This document shows, one piece after another, positions 1 to 9,475 of a DNA stretch of 64,000 nt. Source of the DNA: Hymenobacter mellowenesis (GTDB lineage Bacteria; Bacteroidota; Bacteroidia; Cytophagales; Hymenobacteraceae); the NCBI RefSeq assembly GCF_030581005.1, contig NZ_JAUQSX010000019.1, positions 42,606 to 106,605 of the forward strand, read 5' to 3'. Below the pieces are notes generated by a model. It saw only the letters and a program-made list of their open reading frames with translations, was not told the origin of the DNA and searched no databases. Numbering within the stretch: the stretch's first letter is position 1; each line of letters begins with the position of its first letter. The position numbers and the translations under genes were made by a program.

Positions 1-591
1 TTTCTCCAGCAGGTCGAGCCGGTACTTTTCGTGGCGCTGACCGGTGAGGTGCCGCAAGGGACCAGTTTCCGTGGCCTTGGCCAGAAAAAACTCGTGCACG
101 TCGTCGCCTGTGAGTGGGTAGTCGTGAACCGGCGGCGTCCAATGCACCAGTAAGAGTTGGCCGCCAGGCTGTAGGCCAGCAATGAGTTGGTCGGCTGCGC
201 GGGCCAAGTCGTTCGGCGACCAGTAATAACCGACTTCCGACAATAAAATCAGGTCAAATTTCTGGGTGGGAAATTCGTTAGGCACCTGCATCAGACGAAT
301 TTCTACCTGCGGCAGCTCGGCGCAGCGGGCTCGGGCCTGGGTCAGCGCGGCTTCGCTTACGTCCACGGCCAACAGGTGAGCGCAGCGCGGCGCCAGCTGG
401 GCCGTGAGCACGCCCAGCGAACAACCTATTTCAAACGCTTCGGCGTAATGCGGGCGCGGCAGGGCGGCCAGTGTGGCAGCGTATTTCTCGCGCTCATAAG
501 GACTGGTTTCAAAATTCCACGGGTCGCGGTTGGCCTGGTACACGTGGTCGAAATATTCCGGCGGTAGGGTGTTGGGCTGGTTTTCGTTCAT
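1..591 (-). CDS. Class I SAM-dependent methyltransferase (NodS-like), 3' end beyond the window
   Basis: The first 197 residues are present and the gene continues past the left edge. The N-terminus has the NodS-type opening PEYFDHVYQANRDPWNF, followed by the SAM-binding motif I (FEIGCSLGVLTAQLA, about residues 52-66) and the motif II acidic position in AVDVSEAAL. It therefore probably transfers a methyl group from S-adenosylmethionine to a small or lipid-linked acceptor. The ATG at 589-591 overlaps the stop of the PIG-L gene as ATGA, so the two are almost certainly translationally coupled. In other bacteria PIG-L and this methyltransferase occur as a fused protein, which supports a shared pathway. 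The substrate is unknown. Confidence 0.85.
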   Translation of the reverse strand, partial: MNENQPNTLPPEYFDHVYQANRDPWNFETSPYEREKYAATLAALPRPHYAEAFEIGCSLGVLTAQLAPRCAHLLAVDVSEAALTQARARCAELPQVEIRLMQVPNEFPTQKFDLILLSEVGYYWSPNDLARAADQLIAGLQPGGQLLLVHWTPPVHDYPLTGDDVHEFFLAKATETGPLRHLTGQRHEKYRLDLLEK

Positions 592-1307
592 GGCGCTACG
601 GCTTCAAAAAAAACTTCATACGGTGTGGCGAAGTGCGCCAGCATTTCTTCGGATAATAAAAAACCGTCAGCATCGTCGGTGAACACGCCCGGTGCCACCT
701 GCGAGCGGTGCGCCGCAATGGCCCGCTGCTTCTGCCGCAGCCCAGCCTCAATATTTAGGCGAAACCCCTGTACGCCATCGGCTGCCGTGGGCAGGTCGTC
801 GGGCGCGGCGCGTTCCCAGGCCCACACCACGTATTCAAGCCGGCGCGGTGGCTTATCCATCGCGGCCAGAGCCACCGCCACCAGTTGGCTGGTAGCGCGG
901 TGGTCGGGGTGGGGGTCGCGCCGCCAGGGCACCAGCACGGTAGCTGCCGCATGTTGCTCCAGAAACTCCTGCAGCTGAGTGGCGGCAGCGGCAAAGCCGG
1001 GTTCGGTGGTTGAGCTGGGTACGCGACCATCGGGCAGGCCCAGCAGCAGCGGCTCCGTGGCATCGAGCCCGAGCAAAGTGAGGGCGTGGCAGAACTCCGT
1101 CTCCCGAACTGCCCGGCGTGCTTGGGCTGAAAACAACAGCGAGTTTGAGTGCGACATCGAGCCGTCGCTCACCAGCACGGCCGCTACCGGCACGCCTTGT
1201 TGCCGCAACAGGGCCAGCAGCCCGCCGCAGCCCAGGGCCTCGTCGTCGGGGTGGGGAGCTATTACCACTGTGGGGCCCAGCGTGGCGGCAAAGCTGCCCG
1301 GCCGCAT
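588..1307 (-). CDS. PIG-L family deacetylase
   Basis: A protein of 239 residues of the LmbE/PIG-L zinc-dependent N-deacetylase family, which removes acetyl groups from N-acetylglucosamine-type substrates. The metal motif APHPDDEALGCGG lies close to the N-terminus and the second motif PHPDHRAT supplies the distal histidine. I chose the ATG at 1307 (MRPGSFAATLGP) because the catalytic motif follows at a normal distance. The open frame extends to 1376, but that extra part is an intergenic stretch rich in AACAACTGACAAC-type repeats. The stop overlaps the methyltransferase start. Upstream by about 70 bp is an acyl-CoA dehydrogenase on the same strand. Together they suggest modification of an acylated amino sugar or glycolipid; that role is inference. 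Confidence 0.88.
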   Translation of the reverse strand: MRPGSFAATLGPTVVIAPHPDDEALGCGGLLALLRQQGVPVAAVLVSDGSMSHSNSLLFSAQARRAVRETEFCHALTLLGLDATEPLLLGLPDGRVPSSTTEPGFAAAATQLQEFLEQHAAATVLVPWRRDPHPDHRATSQLVAVALAAMDKPPRRLEYVVWAWERAAPDDLPTAADGVQGFRLNIEAGLRQKQRAIAAHRSQVAPGVFTDDADGFLLSEEMLAHFATPYEVFFEAVAP

Positions 1308-1376
1308 CGGGTAAGAATTAAAAGGAAGCAAAGCTGGAAAGGAAAACGCTAACAACTGACAACAAAAAACCAACAA

Positions 1377-2600
1377 CTAAAACGTCTTGCCTTCGAGCAC
1401 GAAGCGGCCCACGTCGGCCAGCGCGCCGTCGGGCGCGGGCTGGCGCAGGTAGTGGGTGAGGTCGCGGTGCAGGCGCTCGAAGGGAAGGGGCTGGAGCAGG
1501 CCGCGGGCGCCCACGCAGCGCTCGGCCAACTGCAGCATGTCGAGGCAGATGGTCTCGATGGCCGTGCGCATCATGTTGGCATAGGCCACGGTGGCTTCGG
1601 CCTCGGCCGTGGCGTTGGGGCGGGCGGCGTGTTCGGCGGCCCCGCGTACCCACTGGTGGCCGCTTTCGAGGGCAAGGGCCATTTGGCCGAGGCGCTGGCG
1701 TTGGTAAGGGTCGTCGATGCGCCCCAGGCTTTGCAGAAAGCGGCGGGTTTCTTCGAAAATCGCCTCGGCCCCACCCAGCTGCACCGCCGCAAACCGGATG
1801 GCGCCGCCACTGAATGCCGGCTGCCGGTAATACGCATCGGGCGGACCGATGAAGTCCTCGGGACCTATTTCCAGCCCGGTCAAGTCGGCCCGAAAGCTGG
1901 CCGTGGCCCGCATGCCCAACGGCCGCCAGAAGGAGCGGTCCAACTCGGGAGGCTGGCTGTCGGCGGGCAGCACGAACAACTGCCAGCCCTGCCCATCGGG
2001 CAAGGCGCCGGTGATAAGCGGCCGCGCCAGATGGCCCGCGCCCGATGCAAACGTTTTGGCCCCGCGCAGGCGGTAGCGCCCGTTAGGCAGGGCTTCGAGG
2101 TGCACACCATCAGCCGGAATCTCGGTATTCCAGACACCAAACAGCCGGCCGGCGCGGGCATCGGCGGCGTAGCGCGCCACTTGCTCGGCCGTGCCCATTT
2201 GCTGAATAAGCTGCAGCGCATTCGTGTGCCCTTCAAACACGCGCCCCACCGCCAGGTTTCCCCGCCCAATGTGCTGCAGCACCCGCAGCAGCGGCAACGT
2301 AGCCGCCGGGGTATCGAGCCCGGCGCCGCCCAATGTAGCGGGCAAGGCCGCCGTGAGCAGGCCCACCGCTCGCAGCCAATCAAATTCCTGCGTGGGAAAA
2401 CCGCCTTCTACATCGGTTTCGGCGGCCTGGGCAAATAAGCGCGGCGCCAGCTGGGCGGCGGCGGCTTCCGCTGCGGCGGGGTTGGTTAAGGCCGCTGGGG
2501 CCAGTGTATCAGTTGTAATCAAAGCGGGTGGTGTGGAGAGCAGCGCGAAATCGGAGTCAGCGGCCGGCATAGGCTGAAGGAGAGAGTTTCTATACTTCAT
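1377..2600 (-). CDS. Acyl-CoA dehydrogenase family protein
   Basis: A protein of about 407 residues with the acyl-CoA dehydrogenase fold. An N-terminal helical domain contains AVGLLTAALPATLGGAGLD, a middle beta domain contains GVWNTEIP and the FASGAGHLARP segment, and a C-terminal helical domain ends in GARGLLQPLPFERLHRDLTHYL. FAD-dependent dehydrogenation of an acyl thioester is the family reaction. The C-terminal half is shorter and more divergent than in beta-oxidation enzymes, so a biosynthetic or oxygenase-like role is possible. The ATG at 2600 (MKYRNSLLQ) is preferred to the in-frame start at 2624; a third start is possible at MPAADSD. It heads the PIG-L/methyltransferase operon and is divergent from purH. 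Confidence 0.82.
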   Translation of the reverse strand: MKYRNSLLQPMPAADSDFALLSTPPALITTDTLAPAALTNPAAAEAAAAQLAPRLFAQAAETDVEGGFPTQEFDWLRAVGLLTAALPATLGGAGLDTPAATLPLLRVLQHIGRGNLAVGRVFEGHTNALQLIQQMGTAEQVARYAADARAGRLFGVWNTEIPADGVHLEALPNGRYRLRGAKTFASGAGHLARPLITGALPDGQGWQLFVLPADSQPPELDRSFWRPLGMRATASFRADLTGLEIGPEDFIGPPDAYYRQPAFSGGAIRFAAVQLGGAEAIFEETRRFLQSLGRIDDPYQRQRLGQMALALESGHQWVRGAAEHAARPNATAEAEATVAYANMMRTAIETICLDMLQLAERCVGARGLLQPLPFERLHRDLTHYLRQPAPDGALADVGRFVLEGKTF

Positions 2601-2680
2601 AAGCGGCTGCAGTGTTCGGCCCATTCAGCCTTATCGGTCAAGCTCTCGAAGGCGCGGCTAACAATTCGGTAATAAAGCTT

Positions 2681-2713
2681 TTGGAATGCCGCGGGGGTAG
2701 GGGCGTACCTTTG
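2681..2713 (+). promoter_or_regulatory. Predicted promoter of purH (TTG / TACCTTTG)
   Basis: A perfect match to the Bacteroidota -7 element TAnnTTTG (TACCTTTG at 2706-2713) lies 45 bp before the purH start. TTGG at 2681 lies 22 bp upstream as a candidate -33 element. Location and spacing fit the primary sigma factor of this phylum; no experiment supports it. Confidence 0.6.
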
Positions 2714-2758
2714 CGGCGGCAATAGTGCTGTGCTTTTTCCTGCAAAAACAACCTTATT

Positions 2759-4294
<1,536 letters not shown>

Positions 4295-4307
4295 GGGCAG
4301 GCCAGTC

Positions 4308-4513
4308 GCCTGTCATTGCGAGGCCGCAGGCCGTAGCAATCCGTCCTGTTCTCAGCGACTAGCCTAATAATGTGACAACCGAACGTCAACGCGGCTAAAG
4401 CTCTAAAACCTGAAAAGCCCCGGTACTGCGCAGTGCCGGGGCTTTGTGGCGAAAGGGCGTGTCTGATTTTGACAGGACGGATTGCTTCGTCGTGCCTCCT
4501 CGCAATGACAGGC
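4308..4513. repeat. Long palindromic intergenic repeat, GTCATTGCGAG family (copy 1)
   Basis: The outer arms GTCATTGCGAGG and CCTCGCAATGAC, each followed inward by AATCCGTCCT / GGACGGATT, face each other over about 200 bp. The same arms occur at 37551-37722 and 42039-42290. The gap 4295-4640 holds this element, an internal hairpin and the mreB promoter, but no gene. Confidence 0.75.
4413..4445 (+). terminator. Hairpin, probable purH terminator
   Basis: AAAGCCCCGGTACTG pairs with CAGTGCCGGGGCTTT, giving a near-perfect stem with a tiny loop. It lies inside the palindromic repeat, 119 bp after the purH stop. The T tract is short, so termination strength is uncertain. Confidence 0.5.
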
Positions 4514-4578
4514 GGGACTGGCCGGCATCCTTGGCAGAATCCCATAATCCCGTTCACCAACCCCGCCCAAACCTTCCG

Positions 4579-4586
4579 TACCTTTG
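4579..4586 (+). promoter_or_regulatory. Predicted -7 element of the mreB promoter (TACCTTTG)
   Basis: An exact TAnnTTTG match 54 bp before the mreB ATG. No clear TTG is seen at the -33 position, so only the -7 element is called. Confidence 0.5.
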
Positions 4587-4640
4587 CCCATTATTTTGCT
4601 TGAGCACCGGCCCGAGCTCCGCCTTATTGCATATATCTCA

Positions 4641-5666
4641 ATGGGTTTCTTTAATTTCCTGACCAGCGACATCGCCATCGACCTGGGCACGGCCAATACG
4701 CTCATCATTCACAACGACAAAATCGTGGTGGACGAGCCGAGCATCATCGCCAAAGACCGAACCACGAACAAAGTCATCGCCGTGGGCCGCCAGGCCCAGC
4801 AGATGCACGAGAAAACGCACGACAACATCCGCACCATCCGCCCGCTCAAGGATGGGGTAATTGCCGATTTCCACGCCGCCGAGGAAATGATTAAGGGCAT
4901 GATTAAGATGATTGACACGCGCACGCGGCTGTTTCAGCCCTCGCACCGCATGGTCATCTGCATCCCCTCGGGCATCACCGAAGTAGAGAAACGCGCCGTG
5001 CGTGACTCCGCCGAGCACGCTGGCGCCAAGGAAGTCTGGATGATTCAGGAACCCATGGCCGCCGCCATCGGCATCGGCATCGACGTGGAACAGCCCGTGG
5101 GCTCGATGATTATCGACATCGGCGGCGGCACCACCGAAATCGCCGTTATCGCCCTCTCGGGCATCGTGTGCGACCAGTCCATTAAAACGGCTGGCGACGT
5201 TTTCAACCAGGACATCCTCGACTACATGCGTCGGCAGCACAACCTGCTCATCGGCGAACGGTCGGCCGAGCGCATCAAAATCGAAGTTGGCGCCGCTCTC
5301 ACCGAACTCGACGTGCCGCCGCCCGACCATGAAGTGCGCGGCCGCGATTTGATGACGGGCATTCCGAAGGTTATTAAAGTAACGTTCTCGGAAATTGCCA
5401 TTGCCCTCGATAAATCGGTGGCCAAAATCGAAGAGGCCGTATTGAAAGCCCTCGAAATTTCGCCGCCTGAACTCTCGGCCGATATTTACGAAAACGGCAT
5501 TCACCTCACCGGCGGCGGCGCCCTGCTGCGCGGGCTCGACAAGCGTCTCGCGGCCAAAACCAAGCTGCCCATTCACATTGCCGAAGACCCGCTGCGCGCC
5601 GTAGTGCGCGGCACCGGCAAGGCCATTAAGGACATTCAGGCCTTTAAAGGCGTGCTGCTGACGTAA
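4641..5666 (+). CDS. mreB: Rod shape-determining protein MreB
   Basis: Bacterial actin that forms membrane-associated filaments guiding lateral wall synthesis. It has 341 residues from the ATG at 4641 (MGFFNFLTSDIAIDLGTANTL), the usual length; an upstream in-frame start at 4584 would add an unconserved leader. Visible motifs are phosphate-1 DIAIDLGTANTLI, VCIPSGITEVEKRAV, phosphate-2 IIDIGGGTTEIAVI and the adenosine motif GIHLTGGGALLRGLD. It heads the mreB-mreC-mreD-mrdA set, but a palindrome of about 90 bp separates it from mreC. Confidence 0.97.
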   Translation: MGFFNFLTSDIAIDLGTANTLIIHNDKIVVDEPSIIAKDRTTNKVIAVGRQAQQMHEKTHDNIRTIRPLKDGVIADFHAAEEMIKGMIKMIDTRTRLFQPSHRMVICIPSGITEVEKRAVRDSAEHAGAKEVWMIQEPMAAAIGIGIDVEQPVGSMIIDIGGGTTEIAVIALSGIVCDQSIKTAGDVFNQDILDYMRRQHNLLIGERSAERIKIEVGAALTELDVPPPDHEVRGRDLMTGIPKVIKVTFSEIAIALDKSVAKIEEAVLKALEISPPELSADIYENGIHLTGGGALLRGLDKRLAAKTKLPIHIAEDPLRAVVRGTGKAIKDIQAFKGVLLT

Positions 5667-5685
5667 TTCGAAATTAGTGTAAAAA

Positions 5686-5777
5686 CGGTCATGCAGAGCG
5701 TAGCGAAGCATCTTTACCTCAATAGTAAATAATTACTGCTGCGGTAAAGATGCTTCGCTACGCTCTGCATGACGTTC
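5686..5777. repeat. Palindromic repeat, GTCATGCnGAGCG family (copy 1), between mreB and mreC
   Basis: Arm GGTCATGCAGAGCGTAGCG is mirrored by CGCTACGCTCTGCATGACG. The arms continue through AAGCATCTTTACC, leaving a short AT-rich loop. The transcript would fold into a very long hairpin inside the mre operon. Confidence 0.85.
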
Positions 5778-5800
5778 TTATTCAATCCAATTAATCCCCC

Positions 5801-6739
5801 GTGCGGAATTTATTTCTTTTCCTATTTCGCTTTCGCGGGGCGCTGGTATTTGGCTTATTGGAAATAATAAGCCTCTATTTATTTGTAACCAATAATTCGT
5901 ACCAGCGGGCGGCGTTTTTTAATTCGGCCAATTCCTACGCGGGCGTGGTGCTGGAGCGCCGCACCCATATAACGGACTATTTCCATCTGGCCGATTTAAA
6001 TAAACAATTAGCGGCCGAAAATGCGGCGCTGCGCCAGCAACTCTACCCGCCCGACACGGCCCGGCGCGAGGCCGACTCGGTGGCCATTCCGCCAGCCCGC
6101 ACCGACACGCTCCGGCTGGTGCGCTACCAGCGCCCCGCCAGCCGCCCCGATACGCTGCTGCTGGGCCAGCAGCGCCTGCCGGCCCGCGACCCGAGTTACC
6201 CCCTGATTCCGGCCCGGGTTATCAACAACCGCCTCAGTAATGTGGATAACTTCTTCACCCTGAACGTGGGCACGGCCAACGGCGTGCAGCGCGGCCTGGG
6301 CGTGGTGGCGGCGGGCGGCGTGGCCGGCCGCGTGCAGGCCGTGACCGAGCACTACGCCACCGTGGCCAGCCTGCTGCACTCCAAAACCACCATTGCCTCC
6401 AAAATCAAGCGCGACGGCACCTTCGGCACCATCAAGTGGCAGGGCGACGACCCCACCCACGCCCTGCTCGACAACGTGCTGCGCGAAACCAAACTGGTGA
6501 AAGGGGACACAGTGGTGACGTCGGGCTACAATGCCATTTTCCCGGAAGGTATTTTCATCGGTACCATTGATTCCTTCGTGAAAGAACCGGACAAGAACTT
6601 CTGGACCATTCGGGTGCGCCTAGGCGTCAATTTTTCCAATTTACAATACGTGTACGTGGTGACGAGCCGGCCTAAAGCCGAGCGCGACACCGTGGAGGCG
6701 CGCGCGGGCATGCTGCCGGAAGGAGGGAAGCGCAAATGA
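5801..6739 (+). CDS. mreC: Rod shape-determining protein MreC
   Basis: Periplasmic scaffold of the elongasome that links MreB to PBP2. It has 312 residues and starts at a GTG codon (5801). A short cytoplasmic N-terminus is followed by one membrane helix (about residues 12-30), a coiled-coil stretch (HLADLNKQLAAENAALRQQL, about 62-82) and the beta-rich MreC core (ARVINNRLSNVDNFFTLNVG onward, containing GLGVVAAGGVAGRV and VVTSGYNAIFPEGIFIG). Its stop overlaps the mreD start by ATGA. The bacterial species, chromosomal context and length all fit. Confidence 0.95.
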   Translation: MRNLFLFLFRFRGALVFGLLEIISLYLFVTNNSYQRAAFFNSANSYAGVVLERRTHITDYFHLADLNKQLAAENAALRQQLYPPDTARREADSVAIPPARTDTLRLVRYQRPASRPDTLLLGQQRLPARDPSYPLIPARVINNRLSNVDNFFTLNVGTANGVQRGLGVVAAGGVAGRVQAVTEHYATVASLLHSKTTIASKIKRDGTFGTIKWQGDDPTHALLDNVLRETKLVKGDTVVTSGYNAIFPEGIFIGTIDSFVKEPDKNFWTIRVRLGVNFSNLQYVYVVTSRPKAERDTVEARAGMLPEGGKRK

Positions 6740-7263
6740 GTGGCCTACGGTTTCTATTCGTTCAAATCCTGCGCTTCGCGCTTTACGCGGGCCTGCACGT
6801 GATGCTCATTAGCCGGCTGGTGTTGTTCGATTTGGGCTGGTGCTTTTTCTACTTGGGCTTCCTGTTGTTTTTGCCCTTGCGCACGCCTATTGTGGTGCAG
6901 TTGCTGCTGAGTTTCGCCATGGGCGTCACGATGGATATTTTCTACGACACGGGCGGGCTGCACGCGGCGGCGGCGGTGCTGCTGGGCTTTCTGCGGCCGT
7001 GGGTGCTGCGCCTGCTCACCCCGCGTGACGGTTACGACTCGGCCGACGCCGTGAACGTGCACCAGATGGGCTGGCATTGGTTCGGCGTGTATCTCACGCT
7101 GTTGGTGCTGCTGCACCACGCCACGTTTTTCATCCTGGAGTTGGGCAGCTTCCGCCACATCGGCCTCACGCTGGGAAAAATACTGGTGAGCGCACTCTTT
7201 ACCGGGCTGGCGTTGTTAATCGTGCAGCTGCTGTTTTTCCCGGTGCGAAGGGGGAGGAGTTAG
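6736..7263 (+). CDS. mreD: Rod shape-determining protein MreD
   Basis: A polytopic membrane protein of 175 residues with about five or six hydrophobic segments. It partners MreC in the elongasome. The sequence is poorly conserved, as is normal for MreD, but GVTMDIFYDTGGLHAAAAVLLGFLRPW fits the family's conserved middle. It overlaps mreC by four bases (ATGA), which supports coupling. A long palindrome follows before mrdA. Confidence 0.9.
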   Translation: MSGLRFLFVQILRFALYAGLHVMLISRLVLFDLGWCFFYLGFLLFLPLRTPIVVQLLLSFAMGVTMDIFYDTGGLHAAAAVLLGFLRPWVLRLLTPRDGYDSADAVNVHQMGWHWFGVYLTLLVLLHHATFFILELGSFRHIGLTLGKILVSALFTGLALLIVQLLFFPVRRGRS

Positions 7264-7280
7264 GAGTAAATTATTTAGTA

Positions 7281-7387
7281 GAACGTCATGTCGAGCTTGC
7301 CGAGACATCTCGTGTGCTACCACTAATCCTTTTTACCCATTGGATTAGTGGTAGCACACGAGATGTCTCGGCAAGCTCGACATGACG
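7281..7387. repeat. Palindromic repeat between mreD and mrdA
   Basis: GAACGTCATGTCGAGCTTG at the left is mirrored by CAAGCTCGACATGACG at the right, and complementarity continues inward through CGAGACATCTCGTGTGCTACCACTAATCC. The stem is about 47 bp, almost perfect, with a loop of roughly a dozen bases. It is related in plan to the GTCATGCnGAGCG family but has a diverged arm. Confidence 0.85.
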
Positions 7388-7406
7388 GGCAACGATATAA
7401 AGTGAA

Positions 7407-9260
7407 ATGCAATATTTAGAAGGCCGTAAATACGTCGTCCAGGGCATCTTCTTAATTGTGGTGCTCATCTTCCTCACCCGCTTGTTTTTCATGCAGGTGA
7501 TGGACGGTACGTACAAGCTGGCCGCCGACAAAAACACCCTGCAGCGCCTGGTGCAGATACCCTACCGCGGCCTGATTTACGACCGCAAAGACCAGTTGCT
7601 GGTGCAGAATGAGCCCGTGTATGACCTCATGGTGGTGCCCCGGGAGGTGAAGCAACTCGACTCGGCCCGCTTCTGCGAGCTGCTGCAAATTCCACAGGAA
7701 GAGTTGCGCAACAGCCTGCGCGTGGCCAAAAAATATTCGCGCAACAAGCCCTCGCCCATTGTCCAGAACCTGACTACGCGCGACCTAGCCATCATTCAGG
7801 ACAACCTGATGGACTTTCCCGGCTTCCGCATTCAGGCGCGCATGGCCCGGGCCTACCGCACGGCCAACCTGGCCCACGCCCTGGGCTACGTGGGTTCCAT
7901 CACGCCAGCGCTGCTCGAAAAGCCGAAATACGCCAAGTACCAGCCCGGCGAAAATATCGGTATTTCGGGCCTGGAGTCGTATTACGAGCCTATTCTGATG
8001 GGCCGCCGCGGTGTGCAGTACAAGATGGTGAACGTGCGCGGCATCGAGAAAGGCAAGTTCCGAGGCGGCGAGTTCGACACCCTTTCGGTGGCCGGGCAGG
8101 ACTTGCACCTGAGCATCGACGCCGAGTTGCAGGCCTACGGCGAGAAGCTGCTAGCCAACCGCCGCGGTTCCATCGTGGCCATCGACCCCAAGACGGGCGA
8201 AATTCTGGCCTTCGTTTCGGTGCCGCGCTACGACCCCAACCTGCTGACCGGCAAGGGCGCGGGCAACCGCTACATGGCCCTGCTCAACAACCCCGACCGC
8301 CCGCTCTTCGACCGCCCGCTGATGGCCACCTACCCGCCCGGCTCGGTGTTTAAGCTGGTGAACGAGTTGGTGGCCCTGCAGTTGGGCGTGGTGCAGCCCG
8401 GTACTGGCTTCGAGTGCAACCAGAAGCTGGTGCGCTGCACCCACCGCCACGAGCGGCCGTCCAACGTGAGCATTGCCATCAAAAACAGCTGCAACCCCTA
8501 TTTCTATCAGGTGATGCAGGCGGCCGTGCTGCGCGGCCAGGGCAAGAATAAGTACGAGGATACCCACATCGGCCTGGGCCAGTGGCAGAAAATGGTGAAA
8601 ACCTTCGGACTGGGTGAGAAGCTGGGCGTGGACATGCTTCAGGAAAAGCGCGGCCTGATTCCCTCGCCGGAGTTTTACGATAAGAAGTTCTTCAACAAGA
8701 AGGAAAACCGCCAACACCGCTGGAGCTACCGCAACGTGTACTCGCTCAGCATCGGGCAAGGCGAAATCGGCATCACGGGCGTGCAAATGGCCAACGTGCT
8801 GGCCACCATCGCCAACCGCGGCTGGTACTACACGCCGCATTTCGTGCGCAGCATCGGCAACGGCGGCCCGCTGCCCCAGTTCCGCCAGAAGCACTACACG
8901 GCCGTCGATACGACGCTGTTCAAATACATCATCCCCGGCATGCAGATGGTGGTGGACGGCAACGGCGGCACCGGCAACCTAGCCTCGCTGGCCGAGCTGG
9001 GTATTTCGGTGGCCGGCAAAACCGGCACTGTGCAGAACCCCCACGGCTTCGACCACGCCACCTTCGCCGCCTTCGCCCCGGTGAACGACCCGAAAATTGC
9101 CATCGCCGTGTTCATCGAAAACTCCGGTTTTGGGGGTACCAGCGCCGCTCCCGCTGCGGGGTTAATGATTGAAAAATACCTGCGTGGCAAAGTGGCTGGC
9201 TACCGCCACCGCTGGGAAGACTGGGTGATGTACGGCGACTTCACGAAGAAGCTGCACTAA
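7407..9260 (+). CDS. mrdA: Penicillin-binding protein 2, elongation-specific transpeptidase
   Basis: Class B PBP that cross-links peptidoglycan during cell elongation. It has 617 residues: a cytoplasmic N-terminus with one membrane helix (about 11-27), the PBP dimerisation domain (PYRGLIYDRKDQLL onward), then the transpeptidase. The active-site motifs are S313-V-F-K in PPGSVFKLV, S361-C-N in KNSCNPYF, and K538-T-G in AGKTGTVQNP. It follows mreCD after a palindrome. The usual next gene, rodA, is absent here: the next 80 bp are a repeat and then an SDR gene. Confidence 0.96.
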   Translation: MQYLEGRKYVVQGIFLIVVLIFLTRLFFMQVMDGTYKLAADKNTLQRLVQIPYRGLIYDRKDQLLVQNEPVYDLMVVPREVKQLDSARFCELLQIPQEELRNSLRVAKKYSRNKPSPIVQNLTTRDLAIIQDNLMDFPGFRIQARMARAYRTANLAHALGYVGSITPALLEKPKYAKYQPGENIGISGLESYYEPILMGRRGVQYKMVNVRGIEKGKFRGGEFDTLSVAGQDLHLSIDAELQAYGEKLLANRRGSIVAIDPKTGEILAFVSVPRYDPNLLTGKGAGNRYMALLNNPDRPLFDRPLMATYPPGSVFKLVNELVALQLGVVQPGTGFECNQKLVRCTHRHERPSNVSIAIKNSCNPYFYQVMQAAVLRGQGKNKYEDTHIGLGQWQKMVKTFGLGEKLGVDMLQEKRGLIPSPEFYDKKFFNKKENRQHRWSYRNVYSLSIGQGEIGITGVQMANVLATIANRGWYYTPHFVRSIGNGGPLPQFRQKHYTAVDTTLFKYIIPGMQMVVDGNGGTGNLASLAELGISVAGKTGTVQNPHGFDHATFAAFAPVNDPKIAIAVFIENSGFGGTSAAPAAGLMIEKYLRGKVAGYRHRWEDWVMYGDFTKKLH

Positions 9261-9276
9261 CGGCAGGGGGAGAAGT

Positions 9277-9413
9277 TGAACGAGGTAGAGACGCAATATT
9301 TTGCGTCTCGTCGTTGCTGATGTTGTTATGACTGCGCAGTCATGCGGTGTCAAATGGTGTGGACCCGGTCGTTCAACGACGAGACGCAAAATATTGCGTC
9401 TCTACCTCGTTCG
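9277..9413. repeat. Inverted repeat with ATTTTGCGTCTC arms
   Basis: GAACGAGGTAGAGACGCAA and TTGCGTCTCTACCTCGTTC are exact inverted arms (the match continues through TATTTTGCGTCTCGTCGTTG, about 39 bp) around a loop of about 57 bp. The loop itself holds a perfect 16-bp palindrome, ATGACTGCGCAGTCAT, at 9328-9343. A shorter relative (GTAGAGACGCGACACTTCGC) occurs at 44980-45063. Confidence 0.85.
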
Positions 9414-9475
9414 ATAGCCAACCTTCCGCCCGTTTCCCCGGTTGTAGCACCTCCTCAATCACCACTACAATTACT

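Noticed and set aside
4638..5711. Long open frame of 357 codons antisense to mreB
   Set aside because: It mirrors the codon pattern of mreB in GC-rich DNA, has no family features, and mreB is certain.
9347..9475. N-terminal extension of the SDR protein
   Set aside because: The in-frame extension is encoded by the inverted repeat and precedes the normal SDR start at MESLQGK.
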